Source: Psychromarinibacter halotolerans | GTDB taxonomy: Bacteria > Pseudomonadota > Alphaproteobacteria > Rhodobacterales > Rhodobacteraceae | Direction: 5' to 3' | Length of the DNA stretch: 64,000 bases | Assembly: GCF_029168315.1 (NCBI RefSeq) | Contig: NZ_JARGYD010000001.1 | Coordinates: forward strand, 930,001-994,000 | Position numbers and translations under genes: made by a program | The notes under the pieces: generated by a model | What the model was told of the DNA's origin: nothing | The model's database searches: none | The model's input: only the letters and a program-made list of their open reading frames with translations | Part shown: piece after piece, positions 16,694 to 25,367 of the stretch | How positions within the stretch are numbered: the stretch's first letter is position 1 | Layout of the letters: each line of letters begins with the position of its first letter

Positions 16694-17197
16694 TCAGCCG
16701 AAACTCACGTAAAGGAACGAGGACATCACCCACGTCAGCAGCGCGGACAGGGCAAAGCCGAACAGGCCGTAGATCACGCCGCTGCGCAGGCTGGGTCCGG
16801 CAATCACGAGGCCGGTGATCACCATGAACCCCGTCGCGGCAACCACCAGCGGCAGCCGGAAGATGTCCAGCGCGGCCACGAAGGCGACAAGGGCCGCGAA
16901 CACGATGACCCCGCGCAAGGGGTTCGCCGTGGTCTCTGTTGTCGTCGCCGTGTCGAGGTCGGCGGGCGGTGTCTCGGCCATGCCGGGCCGCGCCAGCCGG
17001 CGGACGGCGCCCAGGGCGATCCAGGCCGCGAAGGCCAGCATGATCACCGCCAGTCCACGCGGCAGCGCGGCCGAGCCAAGCGGATCGAAGCGCGGCGGCG
17101 GCAGACCGGCGGCCCCGATCAGCAGAACCGCCGCGCCAGCCGCGACCGCAGCGCACAGCGCAAGATCGCCTAGGGCGGTTTTGCGGGCAGAGGTCAT
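16694..17197 (-). CDS. tctB: Tripartite tricarboxylate transporter small membrane subunit TctB
   Basis: This 167-residue small membrane protein has four hydrophobic segments, which is the TctB pattern. The first (LALCAAVAAGAAVLLIGAAGL) is at about residues 12-32, the second at about 48-64, and two more lie in the second half (VFAALVAFVAALDIF and the C-terminal GLFGFALSALLTWVMSSFLYVSFG). A charged linker, RRLARPGMAETPPADLDTAT, separates the halves. TctB proteins vary greatly in sequence and are identified mainly by length, topology and position between tctC and tctA, as here. Its exact role in transport is poorly defined. Confidence 0.88.
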   Translation of the reverse strand: MTSARKTALGDLALCAAVAAGAAVLLIGAAGLPPPRFDPLGSAALPRGLAVIMLAFAAWIALGAVRRLARPGMAETPPADLDTATTTETTANPLRGVIVFAALVAFVAALDIFRLPLVVAATGFMVITGLVIAGPSLRSGVIYGLFGFALSALLTWVMSSFLYVSFG

Positions 17198-17228
17198 CAG
17201 ATGGGCCTTTCGAACTGGTGCGGACGGC

Positions 17229-17260
17229 GGCGCGGCGGCGTTATGCCCCCGCGCCGCGCC
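17229..17260 (-). other. Intercistronic stem-loop between tctC and tctB
   Basis: GGCGCGGCG at 17229-17237 pairs perfectly with CGCCGCGCC at 17252-17260 around a 14-base loop. It lies directly behind the tctC stop and before tctB. No T-run follows on the minus strand, so a classical terminator is unlikely. It may protect the upstream tctC message and raise the level of the binding protein. Confidence 0.5.
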
Positions 17261-17266
17261 TTTGGG

Positions 17267-18241
17267 CTACTGGATGGTGGCGGCCACCGCTTCGAGCTGC
17301 TCCAGCAGCTTTTCGGACTCGGCCATCGCCGCATCGCCCGGCGTCCAGTAGGGCTGTAGCGTGTTCTCGGCGAACCACGTCTGGATCTCGGGGTCAGCGA
17401 TCGCCTTCTCCAGCGCCGAGGCGAGTTCGGCCACAGCCGCATCCGGCGTGTCGGCGGGCGCAAGCCACCAGTTCGGGTTGGCCCATGCCACGTCATACCC
17501 CAGTTCCCGCGCCGTCGGCACGTCCGGCAGGCTGGGCAGACGCTCCGGCCCGAAATAGACCAGCGCCCGCAGTCCCTCGCCCTGCGCGGTGTATTCCGAC
17601 GCCGCGAACAGCGCGATGTCGGCCGTGCCCCCCAGCAGCATCCTCAGCCGGTCGGCTCCGCTGTTGGCGGTGACATAGCGGGTCTCGAACCCGGCTTCCT
17701 TCGCCAGCATGGCGCCGACGAAATGCGGAATGCTGCCAATCCCCACGGCCTCGACCAAACCGCGCGGGTTGTCCTTGAGGTAGGTCACGAGGTCCTCGAA
17801 GGTCTGGAACTCGGAATCGGCGCGCACCGCCCACAAGGGGCTTCCCCCGCCGGTGAAGCCGATGGACTTGAAGTCGTCGAGGCCGAAGTCGCCAAGGTCC
17901 ATCGCCATCGCGATCAGCGACTGATGGTGCCAGTGGACGATCGTGTGCCCGTCGGTCTCGGCGCGACGCATCCGGTTGACGGCGTTCGCCCCCGCCCCGC
18001 CATCGGCGTTCACGATGGCCATGGGTTGCGACAGCCAGCCGTTCTCCTGAATCTTCTCGGCCAGAAGCCGCGCGACGGCGTCGGTGCGCCCGCCCGGCTT
18101 GAACGGCACGATGATCTCGATGGGTTCGGTCGGAAACTCCTGTGCGCCGGCTGGCAGCACAGCCGCCCCGGTCGAAACGGTTCCCAACAGTGCCGCCGCC
18201 ACGCAGGCGCGGGTCGCATAGCCAATTTGGCGCGTGAACAT
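17267..18241 (-). CDS. tctC: Tripartite tricarboxylate transporter periplasmic substrate-binding protein TctC
   Basis: This 324-residue TctC/Bug-family binding protein has a Sec signal peptide of about 34 residues (a hydrophobic core followed by LPAGAQEF). The mature part begins with the family hallmark PIEIIVPFKPGGRTDAVARLLAE and includes GIGSIPHFVGAMLAKEAG, a typical ligand-loop region. It captures a carboxylate in the periplasm and hands it to TctAB. It is the first gene of the operon and starts close to the dyad operator. The TctC family is unrelated to classical ABC binding proteins in mechanism. Its ligand cannot be predicted from the sequence. Confidence 0.95.
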   Translation of the reverse strand: MFTRQIGYATRACVAAALLGTVSTGAAVLPAGAQEFPTEPIEIIVPFKPGGRTDAVARLLAEKIQENGWLSQPMAIVNADGGAGANAVNRMRRAETDGHTIVHWHHQSLIAMAMDLGDFGLDDFKSIGFTGGGSPLWAVRADSEFQTFEDLVTYLKDNPRGLVEAVGIGSIPHFVGAMLAKEAGFETRYVTANSGADRLRMLLGGTADIALFAASEYTAQGEGLRALVYFGPERLPSLPDVPTARELGYDVAWANPNWWLAPADTPDAAVAELASALEKAIADPEIQTWFAENTLQPYWTPGDAAMAESEKLLEQLEAVAATIQ

Positions 18242-18282
18242 CTTGGTTCCTCCCTGATTTCTCGCTCCCTGGGGCTGGAGAC

Positions 18283-18325
18283 TGGTCCAACCAATTTCAA
18301 ATGTCTAGAAAATTGTCTGGACCAA
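18283..18325. promoter_or_regulatory. Dyad-symmetric operator candidate for the FCD-type GntR regulator
   Basis: TGGTCCA at 18283-18289 is mirrored by TGGACCA at 18318-18324. TGGTCCAACCA (18283-18293) fits the FadR-type consensus TNGTNNNACNA, and TTGTCTGGACCA (18313-18324) is a near match with one extra spacer base. The site lies in the 163-base divergent region between tctC and the enolase-superfamily gene. The regulator encoded in the tctC operon is the obvious candidate binder. Confidence 0.55.
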
Positions 18326-18404
18326 TGGCGGGAGCCCATTGAAGATGCACTGGCGGACAGCGACGCTGGCGCACGGGACGAAAGATCATGAGGGAGGAGA
18401 ATCC

Positions 18405-19523
18405 ATGACCGTTGCCACCATCGCGGACCTGCGTTGCCGGGTCCTTCGCATCAGCGACAAGACGGAGTGGACCTTTATCGAACTTGTTTGCTCGGATGGC
18501 GTGACCGGGATCGGCGAGGCTTCGGTCAACGGCGGAGGGGCAGTCCTGAAGGCGCACGCCAATTCGCTTGCCGAGCGTCTGCGCGGCAAGCCCGCGCTGC
18601 CGAACAACGTCCCGGTGCTGTCCGAGCCGCCACAAGGCGGACTGCTTCAGAACGCGGTCGCCAGCGCCACGGAGCAGGCGCTGTGGGACGCGCAGGGGCA
18701 CCGGTTGGGCCAGCCCGTTACAGCCCTTCTGGGCGGCGCGCGGCGCGACAGGGTTGCGGCCTACGCCAACATCAACCGTCGTACGCGGGACCGGACCCCC
18801 GAGGGCTTTGCGGACTCGGCCCGGCTGGCGCGCGACGCGGGTTTCACCCATGTGAAAATCGCCCCCTTCGACGGCGTGGGCGACGGCGACCGGATGACCG
18901 AGGGCGGACGGGTCGCGGCTGGACTGGACTGTATCGCGGCAGTCTGCGCCGAGATGGACGACGGCGCGCGGGTGCTGGTGGACTGTCACTGGCGGTTTGA
19001 CGAGCCGACGGCATTCCGCGTGCTGGCGGCCGCCGCAGAGATGGAACTGTTCTGGCTGGAATGCCCGGTGCCGGAGGCGCCCGCGCACAACCGCGTCCTG
19101 CGCGCGCTCAAGCAAGAGGCCGCGCGACGCGGGGTGCGAATGGCGGGTCTGGAGGGGTGCCTGAACCTTGCCGAGATGCGGCCCCATATCGAGGGCGGGC
19201 ATTATGACGTGTTGATGCCCGACGTGAAGTACATCGGCGGCCTCGGAACGACGCGCGCGGTAGCGGAGCTTGCCGCGACGGCCGGTCAGCACGTCGCGCC
19301 CCATAACCCGACCGGGCCGGTGTGCCACGCGGCCAGCGTCGCGGTGTCCGCCACGCTGGCCAATTTCCTGACCCTCGAGGTGCAGTTCGACGAAAGCCCC
19401 CATTTTGATGGGCTCGTGCGCTGTGGACTGATGGTCGAGGACGGAACCCTGCCCGTTTCCTCGGCTCCGGGGCTGGGCGTCGCGCTGGACGCCGATCTGG
19501 TGCGCGAGTTGGAGATCCCCTGA
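18405..19523 (+). CDS. Mandelate racemase/muconate lactonizing enzyme family protein
   Basis: This is a 372-residue enolase-superfamily enzyme. Candidate metal ligands are Asp193 (VDCHW), Glu219 (WLECP) and Glu250 (GLEGC). Lys151 (HVKIAPFDG), Asp273 and Lys275 (MPDVKY) and His300 (APHNPTGP) are possible acid/base residues. The ATG at 18405 has a strong AGGGAGGAG ribosome-binding site. It is transcribed alone, divergent from the TctCBA-GntR-sulfatase operon, with which it shares the dyad operator. It probably acts on the desulfated product. It ends with a stop codon directly abutting the stop of the convergent amidohydrolase. Whether it is a dehydratase or an epimerase is not clear. Confidence 0.9.
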   Translation: MTVATIADLRCRVLRISDKTEWTFIELVCSDGVTGIGEASVNGGGAVLKAHANSLAERLRGKPALPNNVPVLSEPPQGGLLQNAVASATEQALWDAQGHRLGQPVTALLGGARRDRVAAYANINRRTRDRTPEGFADSARLARDAGFTHVKIAPFDGVGDGDRMTEGGRVAAGLDCIAAVCAEMDDGARVLVDCHWRFDEPTAFRVLAAAAEMELFWLECPVPEAPAHNRVLRALKQEAARRGVRMAGLEGCLNLAEMRPHIEGGHYDVLMPDVKYIGGLGTTRAVAELAATAGQHVAPHNPTGPVCHAASVAVSATLANFLTLEVQFDESPHFDGLVRCGLMVEDGTLPVSSAPGLGVALDADLVRELEIP

Positions 19524-20366
19524 TCAGCCTTGCGACAGCCCAAGCAGGCGCGCCATCGTCCCACCCATCGCCGCCTCGCGTCCCGCCGAGGTCAGCGGGG
19601 TATGGCGCAGCACGGCGTTCATGCTTTGGCGGTATGTCGTGTGCCGGGAAGACACCGGGAAATCCGACCCCCAGACGACACGGCCGGGAAACAGCTCGAC
19701 CATCATCGCGCGCAGCCAGTCGAGGTCGGGATAGGGGTATTCCTCGTCCGCGCCGGCCACGTTGCCCTGCCCCGACAGCTTGACGAACACGTTGCCGCAC
19801 GACGCGATCGCATGGGCCAGCGGGCGGTCCTTCAGCGTGGTCGCGCTGCGGGGGCCGAAGTGGCAGTGGTGGTGCAACAGGATGGTCAGGCCGGGATGGC
19901 GGCGTGCCAGCGTCGCGCAGGCGTCAAGGTGATGCGGCGTCAGCGACAGGCTGGCGATCAGTCCCCGCTGTTCCGCAAGGGCGAAGAACGGCCCGGCGTC
20001 GTCCCCCCTCAGCCAGTCGCCATCCTCTTCTTCGGTCAGGTAGGTGGTAAACCCGCGCATGTCCCAACGATCCAGCGCCGCACGCAAGCGGTCCACCGCT
20101 CCCGGCGTGCGGAACGTGGGCGACCAGCGGCATTCGAGATCGGGAAACACCGTCAGCCGACCGGGATGCGCCGCCGCCGCGGCAAAGGCGTCGGCGGCGT
20201 TGTCCAGATTGTCACCGATTGCCGCCGCGATCACCACCGCATGATCGACGCCGTTCCGGTCCATGTGCCACACAAGCTGATCCACGCCCGCCCGGGTGTC
20301 CGGGTCCGGCACCGGCGGCTCGTAGGGCCAGCGGCGCCAGACGTGGCAGTGCGCATCGACGATCAT
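19524..20366 (-). CDS. Amidohydrolase family protein, probable sugar lactonase (COG3618-like)
   Basis: This 280-residue TIM-barrel metal-dependent hydrolase begins MIVDAHCHVW, the HxH motif of the amidohydrolase-2 group. Further candidate ligands are His195-type residues in LLHHHCHFGP and the aspartate in VVWGSDFPVSSRH. Relatives hydrolyse sugar lactones such as fuconolactone, or aromatic carboxylates. It is the last gene of the Dpp-type transporter operon, with a 4-base overlap to the ATPase gene. Together with a dehydrogenase and a rhamnonate-dehydratase-like enzyme this fits the lactonase step of an oxidative sugar pathway. The start at 20366 is chosen because it begins the conserved HxH strand. 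Confidence 0.85.
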   Translation of the reverse strand: MIVDAHCHVWRRWPYEPPVPDPDTRAGVDQLVWHMDRNGVDHAVVIAAAIGDNLDNAADAFAAAAAHPGRLTVFPDLECRWSPTFRTPGAVDRLRAALDRWDMRGFTTYLTEEEDGDWLRGDDAGPFFALAEQRGLIASLSLTPHHLDACATLARRHPGLTILLHHHCHFGPRSATTLKDRPLAHAIASCGNVFVKLSGQGNVAGADEEYPYPDLDWLRAMMVELFPGRVVWGSDFPVSSRHTTYRQSMNAVLRHTPLTSAGREAAMGGTMARLLGLSQG

Positions 20367-21400
20367 TCGGCCGCCACCGCCGCACGAGCCTCTGCCGCGC
20401 GGCGCTGGATCTCGGCCCCCGTGGTGTGCGCATCCGTTTCGTCCAGCCAGCAGGCCGAGGCCCGAAGCGGATCGGTATCGAACAGCGGGGGCCGCTCGGC
20501 TCGGCACCGGTCGTGCGCGCTGGCGCAACGGGGTGCGAACGGGCACCCGCCGTCGGGAAGGTTGTGGGTGTCGCCGATGTCGGTGCCGTCGCCAAGGTTC
20601 CAGTCGACCGAGGGGTCCGGGGATGGCACCGCGTCGATCAGCGCACGGGTATAGGGGTGGCGCGGACGGTGGATGACCTCTTCCGCCGCGCCGATCTCCA
20701 TGATCTGGCCGCCGTAAAGAACAAGGATGGTTTCGGCCACCTGATAGGCGGTGGTCAGATCGTGCGTCACGTAGATCAGCGCGATGCCTTGGTCTCGGTT
20801 CAGCTTCCACAGCATCTCGAGGATGGTCGACCGCAGCGAGGCATCCACCATGCTGACCGGCTCGTCCGCAAGGATCACCGACGGCCGCAGCGCCAGCGAC
20901 CGCGCGATCATGATCCGCTGGCGCTGTCCGCCCGACAGCTGGTGCGGGTACTTTCCGATGGTTTCCTGCGGGCGTAGGCCGACGGTCTCCATCGCCTGCT
21001 CGACAAGGTGCAACGCCTCGTCCCGCGACCGCGCCAGCCCGAACGTCCGCAACGGCGTCACAAGCGGATGTTCCACCTTATAAAACGGATTGAAGGCCTC
21101 GAACGGATCCTGAAAGATTGCCTGAACGTCACGCCGGAACGTCCTGAGATCGCTTCCGGAAAGCGCATTCATGGGCTGGCCGTTATACAACACCTCGCCC
21201 GAGGTGGCGGACTGAAAGCCAAGCAGCAGCCGCGTCAGCGTCGTCTTGCCGCTGCCGCTTTCGCCGACCACGGCGGTGATCGACGGCTGCGCGCCTCCGA
21301 CGGAAAGCGACACGTCGCTTAGGGCCGCTTTGCGAACCCGGCCGCCAATGCCGGACGTGAACACCACATCCACGCCTCTCGCCTCGATCGTTCCCGTCAT
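20363..21400 (-). CDS. Dpp/Opp-type ABC transporter ATP-binding protein (DppF-like)
   Basis: This 345-residue ATPase has Walker A GESGSGKTT, signature LSGGQRQR and Walker B VILADEPVSMVDAS. The C-terminal oligopeptide-type extension contains the cysteine cluster CPFAPRCASAHDRC. It forms a heterodimer with the next ATPase to energise the DppBC permease. Despite the dipeptide-transporter family, the operon carries sugar-acid enzymes, so the cargo is more likely a sulfated sugar or oligosaccharide than a peptide. The start at 21400 overlaps the upstream ATPase stop. Confidence 0.93.
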   Translation of the reverse strand: MTGTIEARGVDVVFTSGIGGRVRKAALSDVSLSVGGAQPSITAVVGESGSGKTTLTRLLLGFQSATSGEVLYNGQPMNALSGSDLRTFRRDVQAIFQDPFEAFNPFYKVEHPLVTPLRTFGLARSRDEALHLVEQAMETVGLRPQETIGKYPHQLSGGQRQRIMIARSLALRPSVILADEPVSMVDASLRSTILEMLWKLNRDQGIALIYVTHDLTTAYQVAETILVLYGGQIMEIGAAEEVIHRPRHPYTRALIDAVPSPDPSVDWNLGDGTDIGDTHNLPDGGCPFAPRCASAHDRCRAERPPLFDTDPLRASACWLDETDAHTTGAEIQRRAAEARAAVAAE

Positions 21401-22362
21401 CGCACCTCCTCCGCGCGGTGGCACGCCGCCAGATGCGCCGGTTCTTCCGGGTCCACCGCCCGCGGCTGCGGCAGGGACTGGCGGCATGTGTCGACCGCCA
21501 TGGAGCAACGTGGGTGGAACGGGCAGCCCTCGACCCGGCTCAGAAGCGAGGGACCGACGCCGGGGATGCCCTTGAACACACCGCGGCGCTCGAAAGACGG
21601 TAGCGAGTCGATGAGCATCCGCGTGTAGGGATGCCGCGGCGCCTCGAACAGGCGGCGGACGGGGCCCGTTTCGACCAGCCGTCCGGCATACATGACGCCG
21701 AGACCCTCGACGAAATGCGCCATCAACGCCATGTCGTGGCCGATCAATACGATGCCGGCACCCAGCTCGCGCTGAACCCGCCCCAGCGTGGCCAGAACCT
21801 GTTTTTGCACCATGACGTCCAGCGCCGATGTCGGTTCGTCCGCAAGGATCAGCTTCGGTCCCAGCGCGATCGCCATCGCGATGCAAACCCGCTGTTTCAT
21901 CCCGCCCGACAGCTCGTGCGGATAGCGGTCCTGCACCGATGCGGGCAGTCCCACGCGCTGCAACAGGTCGCCAAGCACCGCACGCCGTTCGGGACGGGTG
22001 TGCCGGATGCCGTGATCATCGAAGATGTCGCCCATCTGCTCGGAAATCCGAAGCACCGGGTTCAGGGACGACATCGCCCCCTGCGGCACCATCGACATGT
22101 CCGCGAAGCGCAGCGATCGGTAGGCCCCCTCGCCCAGCGAGACTAGGTCGCGGCCGGATAGCGTGATCCCGTCCGCCTTGACCTCGCCGCCGCGCAGCAG
22201 CCGCATCAGCGCAAGGATCGTGGTCGACTTCCCCGACCCGCTTTCCCCGACCAGCCCCAGGCGTCCGCCCTCGCGAAGCGAAATGGTCAGGTCGTTCACC
22301 GCGTAGGCCGGACCCTTCGGGGTGCCGTAGCGCACGCTCATGTTTTGAATATCCAGCAGCAT
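21397..22362 (-). CDS. Dpp/Opp-type ABC transporter ATP-binding protein (DppD-like)
   Basis: This is the 321-residue partner ATPase. Walker A is GESGSGKST, the signature is LSGGMKQR and Walker B is LILADEPTSALD. The C-terminal extension has CPFHPRCSMAVDTC, typical of oligopeptide importer ATPases and able to hold an iron-sulfur cluster in some homologues. The start MLLDIQNMSVRYG at 22362 shares a base with the stop of the permease gene. It energises import through the membrane pair encoded upstream. Confidence 0.93.
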   Translation of the reverse strand: MLLDIQNMSVRYGTPKGPAYAVNDLTISLREGGRLGLVGESGSGKSTTILALMRLLRGGEVKADGITLSGRDLVSLGEGAYRSLRFADMSMVPQGAMSSLNPVLRISEQMGDIFDDHGIRHTRPERRAVLGDLLQRVGLPASVQDRYPHELSGGMKQRVCIAMAIALGPKLILADEPTSALDVMVQKQVLATLGRVQRELGAGIVLIGHDMALMAHFVEGLGVMYAGRLVETGPVRRLFEAPRHPYTRMLIDSLPSFERRGVFKGIPGVGPSLLSRVEGCPFHPRCSMAVDTCRQSLPQPRAVDPEEPAHLAACHRAEEVR

Positions 22363-23183
22363 CAGCCCCTCGCCAGTCTCTTGTTCACCCGACTGTCCAG
22401 ACCGATCGAGGTCAGCATCAGCCCCACGAAGATCAGCGACAACACAAGGATCGGCGGCAGCCACCACCACCACATGCCGCGCACGATGGCGGCGTAGAAC
22501 TGGGCCCAGTAGATCGTCATGCCCAGCGTCAGCTCGTTCTGCGGACCAAGGCCAAGCGCCTCTAGCCCGATCGTGGCCATCATTGCCTGACTGACCGTCA
22601 TCACGAAGCTAGCGGCGATGAAGGGCAACAGGTTCGGCAGGACCTCGACGAACACCAGCTTCAGACCCGACTGACCGTTCAGGCGGGCGATCTGGACATA
22701 ACCGCGCTCGCGGACCGACAGGGTTTGCGCCCGTATCGTGCGGGTTGCGATCATCCAGCTGAGCGCGGCGACGATCACGGCCATGATCTCGACCGTCATC
22801 ACCCTTACGTTGGCCGCGACCAAAACCATCACGGCGATGCCCGGGATCGTCATCATCACGTCCGACGCCGTGCGGATCGTGGCGTCCAGCCAGCCCCCGA
22901 CGAAGCCCGACAGTAGCCCAAGGAACGTCCCAACCCCCAGCGAGATCAACCCGGCCAGAACCCCGATCTTGAGCGTCTGCGGCAGGCCGTAGATCAGGAC
23001 CGAGATCATCTCGCGTCCCTGCGCATCCGTCCCCAGCCAATAGTCGGCCGAGGGCGGCTGGCGCGGGATGACGGCCCCGACCTGCGAAAGGCTGCGGTCG
23101 GCGACAAGCGGCCCCACAAGGGCGACCAGAAGGATCGCGCCAAGAATGCCGATGCCCCAGTGAAGCGAAGACCGCAGGCTCAT
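22362..23183 (-). CDS. ABC transporter permease, DppC type
   Basis: This 273-residue inner-membrane permease has the N-terminal anchor LGAILLVALVGPLVADRS, the HWLGTD-like element (YWLGTDAQGREMISVLIYG) that marks DppC proteins, and the EAA loop TRTIRAQTLSVRERGYVQIARLNG for contact with the ATPases. Six spans are predicted. The start at 23183 coincides with the stop of the preceding permease. It forms the translocation pore with the DppB-type protein. Confidence 0.92.
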   Translation of the reverse strand: MSLRSSLHWGIGILGAILLVALVGPLVADRSLSQVGAVIPRQPPSADYWLGTDAQGREMISVLIYGLPQTLKIGVLAGLISLGVGTFLGLLSGFVGGWLDATIRTASDVMMTIPGIAVMVLVAANVRVMTVEIMAVIVAALSWMIATRTIRAQTLSVRERGYVQIARLNGQSGLKLVFVEVLPNLLPFIAASFVMTVSQAMMATIGLEALGLGPQNELTLGMTIYWAQFYAAIVRGMWWWWLPPILVLSLIFVGLMLTSIGLDSRVNKRLARG

Positions 23184-24190
23184 CACGCATTCCTCCGGGA
23201 CGAGATCCTCGGGTCGATCAGCGGATAGATCATGTCGAGGATAAAGGTGGCAACGGCCAGCGAGATCGACAGGACAAGCACGATCCCCTGGATCATGAAA
23301 TAGTCCTTGGACTGGATGGCTTGATACAGGCGGAACCCGATGCCGGGATACGAGAAGATGACCTCGACAAGGATGGCGCCCGACACGATGTGCCCCATCG
23401 TCAGCGCTAGCTTGGTCAGTTGCGGCAGCATCGCCGAGCGCATTCCGTAGCGGCGGAAAATACGGCTGTCCTTCAGGCCCTTGGCCTCGGCCAGCGCGAT
23501 ATGGTCGTCGCCAAGCGCCGACACCAGCATTCCGCGCATTCCCACCGCCCACGCGCCGGTCTCTGCAAGGATGATCGACAGCGCGGGCAGCGTGCCATGC
23601 AGGACGATGCCTTTGACCGTGGCCCAGTCGAGCCCCGGATTGATGCCATAGGGCAGCCCGCCCCCGGCCGGCAGCACCCGCAGAACAACGGCGAACACGT
23701 ACAGCAGGATCATTCCGATCAGGAAGTACGGCACCGACGACATCAAAAGCACCACTGACCCAACGCCCTGCCAATAACGGCTGGCCCTTGGCCACGCGAT
23801 CAGGCCGCCCAGTCGCGTGCCGATCAGGAACGACACCAGCGTGGCGAAGCCCAACAGGCCCAGCGTCCACGGTAGGCCCGCAAGGATCGCCGGCCCGACG
23901 CGTTCGGGGTAGTTCGCCAGCGAGAACCCAAGATCCAGCCGGAACAGCGCACCCCAATAGCTGAGGTACTGATGCAGGAACGACTGGTCGAGACCGAACC
24001 TTTCGCGGTAGGCCGCCACCATCGCCTCGACATCCCCGACCGAACCGCCCCCCTGCGCCAGAAGCTGGCTCAGCTGGCTTTCGATCGGGTCGCCCGGCAT
24101 CAGGCGCGGCAGGATGAAGTTGATGGTGACCGCCAGAAAGATCACCAAAAGCATGACGCCGAAGCGTCGGGCGACATAATCGAGGTACAT
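23183..24190 (-). CDS. ABC transporter permease, DppB type
   Basis: This 335-residue permease begins YVARRFGVMLLVIFLAVTINFILPRLMPGDP, the classic DppB/OppB amino terminus with its LMPGDP motif. A long periplasmic loop (residues about 35-95) and a C-terminal transport domain follow, ending with an EAA-like loop around DDHIALAEAKGLKDSRIFRRYG. It follows the dehydratase gene by 1 base. It pairs with the DppC-type permease. Confidence 0.93.
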   Translation of the reverse strand: MYLDYVARRFGVMLLVIFLAVTINFILPRLMPGDPIESQLSQLLAQGGGSVGDVEAMVAAYRERFGLDQSFLHQYLSYWGALFRLDLGFSLANYPERVGPAILAGLPWTLGLLGFATLVSFLIGTRLGGLIAWPRASRYWQGVGSVVLLMSSVPYFLIGMILLYVFAVVLRVLPAGGGLPYGINPGLDWATVKGIVLHGTLPALSIILAETGAWAVGMRGMLVSALGDDHIALAEAKGLKDSRIFRRYGMRSAMLPQLTKLALTMGHIVSGAILVEVIFSYPGIGFRLYQAIQSKDYFMIQGIVLVLSISLAVATFILDMIYPLIDPRISSRRNA

Positions 24191-24191
24191 G

Positions 24192-25367
24192 CTAGCGCCT
24201 CATGCTTTCCAAAAGGGCATCCGTCATCTCCAGCCCAAAGCCCGGCGCATCCGACGGCGCGATACGCCCGCCGACAGGAACCGGCATCGTGGGAAACACG
24301 CGGTTTTCCTCCAGCGGCACGCCCGGCGCGCCGCCGACGAAATACTCGGCCCAGCGGATCGCCGGAGACGTCACCGACAGGTGCTGGCCATAGGGCGTAT
24401 TCGCGCCCGCGTGCAGGCAGACCTCCAATCCGTGCGCCTCGGCCAGTTGGGCGATCTTGCGACAGCCGGTGAATCCACCGGCCCAGCAGATGTCGGGCTG
24501 CAGGATGTCGGCCATCCGTCGCGTGCAGGCGGTCGCGAAGCTTTGCAGTGCATACCAGTGTTCGCCGGTCGCCAGAGTCTGGCCGGGCAGCCTTCGGCGG
24601 AGTTCGTCATGCGCCTCGGCGTTCTCGGGCAGCAGGCAATCCTCGATCCAGCGCAGGCCGTAGGGCTTCAGCCGCTCGGAAAGCCGGACCGCGAACTCGA
24701 CGTCGAAAGCCATCCAGCAATCCAGCATCAGCTCGACGTCAGGCCCGACCATCTCGCGCCGCTCGGCCACTAGCGCCTCGTTCCGGGCCAGCCCGTCCAG
24801 CCCGTCGAACAGACCATAGGGACAGGCCAGCTTGGTTCCGCGAAAGCCAAGCTCCATGTGCCAGTCGGTATCGTTTCCGGTGGCGTAGACGAACAGGTCA
24901 TCCCGTACCGGCCCGCCGGCCAGCGCATAGACGGGCTGGCCCAGCAGCTTGCCCTTGAGGTCCCAAAGCGCAAGGTCGACCGCCGAGATCGCATAGCTGG
25001 GGATGCCCGCGACGCCATAGGGTGATGCCATGCGCACCATCATGTCCCACAGACGTTCGATCGCCATACAGTCCTCGCCCACCAGAAGCGGAGCGAAGTG
25101 GTCGTTGACGAGGTGAATGACCGGCAGGTCGTAGCGTGTCATCCCAAAGCCGGTCGTGCCGTCCTCGGCGGTGACAAGGCAGCCGACCGCGCCGTCATAA
25201 CGCCATGTCGACCGCAGTTTCTTGAACCGCGCATAGCCCGACATGGGACCAGCGACCTCTGCCCCTTTCGTCCAGGGCGGGCGCCGCCCCTCGGTGCCAT
25301 CGCCCTTGTACAGGGCTCCCTTCATGTCCGACTGGATCGGGAAGGCTTCGATACGCGCGATCTTCAT
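24192..25367 (-). CDS. Enolase-superfamily dehydratase resembling L-rhamnonate dehydratase
   Basis: This 391-residue protein follows the L-rhamnonate dehydratase pattern better than other enolase branches: LACPYGLFDGLDGLARN, LMLDCWMAFDVEFAVRL, RWIEDCLLPEN, ATGEHWYAL, ILQPDICWAGGFT and the C-terminal LHAGANTPYGQHL. The Asp, Glu and Glu metal ligands lie in DCWM, WIED and GEH. The expected product is a 2-keto-3-deoxy aldonate. It sits between a zinc dehydrogenase (4-base overlap) and the permease genes, and the same operon has a lactonase-like amidohydrolase. Sulfated rhamnose or fucose derivatives are plausible sources, by inference. Confidence 0.87.
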   Translation of the reverse strand: MKIARIEAFPIQSDMKGALYKGDGTEGRRPPWTKGAEVAGPMSGYARFKKLRSTWRYDGAVGCLVTAEDGTTGFGMTRYDLPVIHLVNDHFAPLLVGEDCMAIERLWDMMVRMASPYGVAGIPSYAISAVDLALWDLKGKLLGQPVYALAGGPVRDDLFVYATGNDTDWHMELGFRGTKLACPYGLFDGLDGLARNEALVAERREMVGPDVELMLDCWMAFDVEFAVRLSERLKPYGLRWIEDCLLPENAEAHDELRRRLPGQTLATGEHWYALQSFATACTRRMADILQPDICWAGGFTGCRKIAQLAEAHGLEVCLHAGANTPYGQHLSVTSPAIRWAEYFVGGAPGVPLEENRVFPTMPVPVGGRIAPSDAPGFGLEMTDALLESMRR

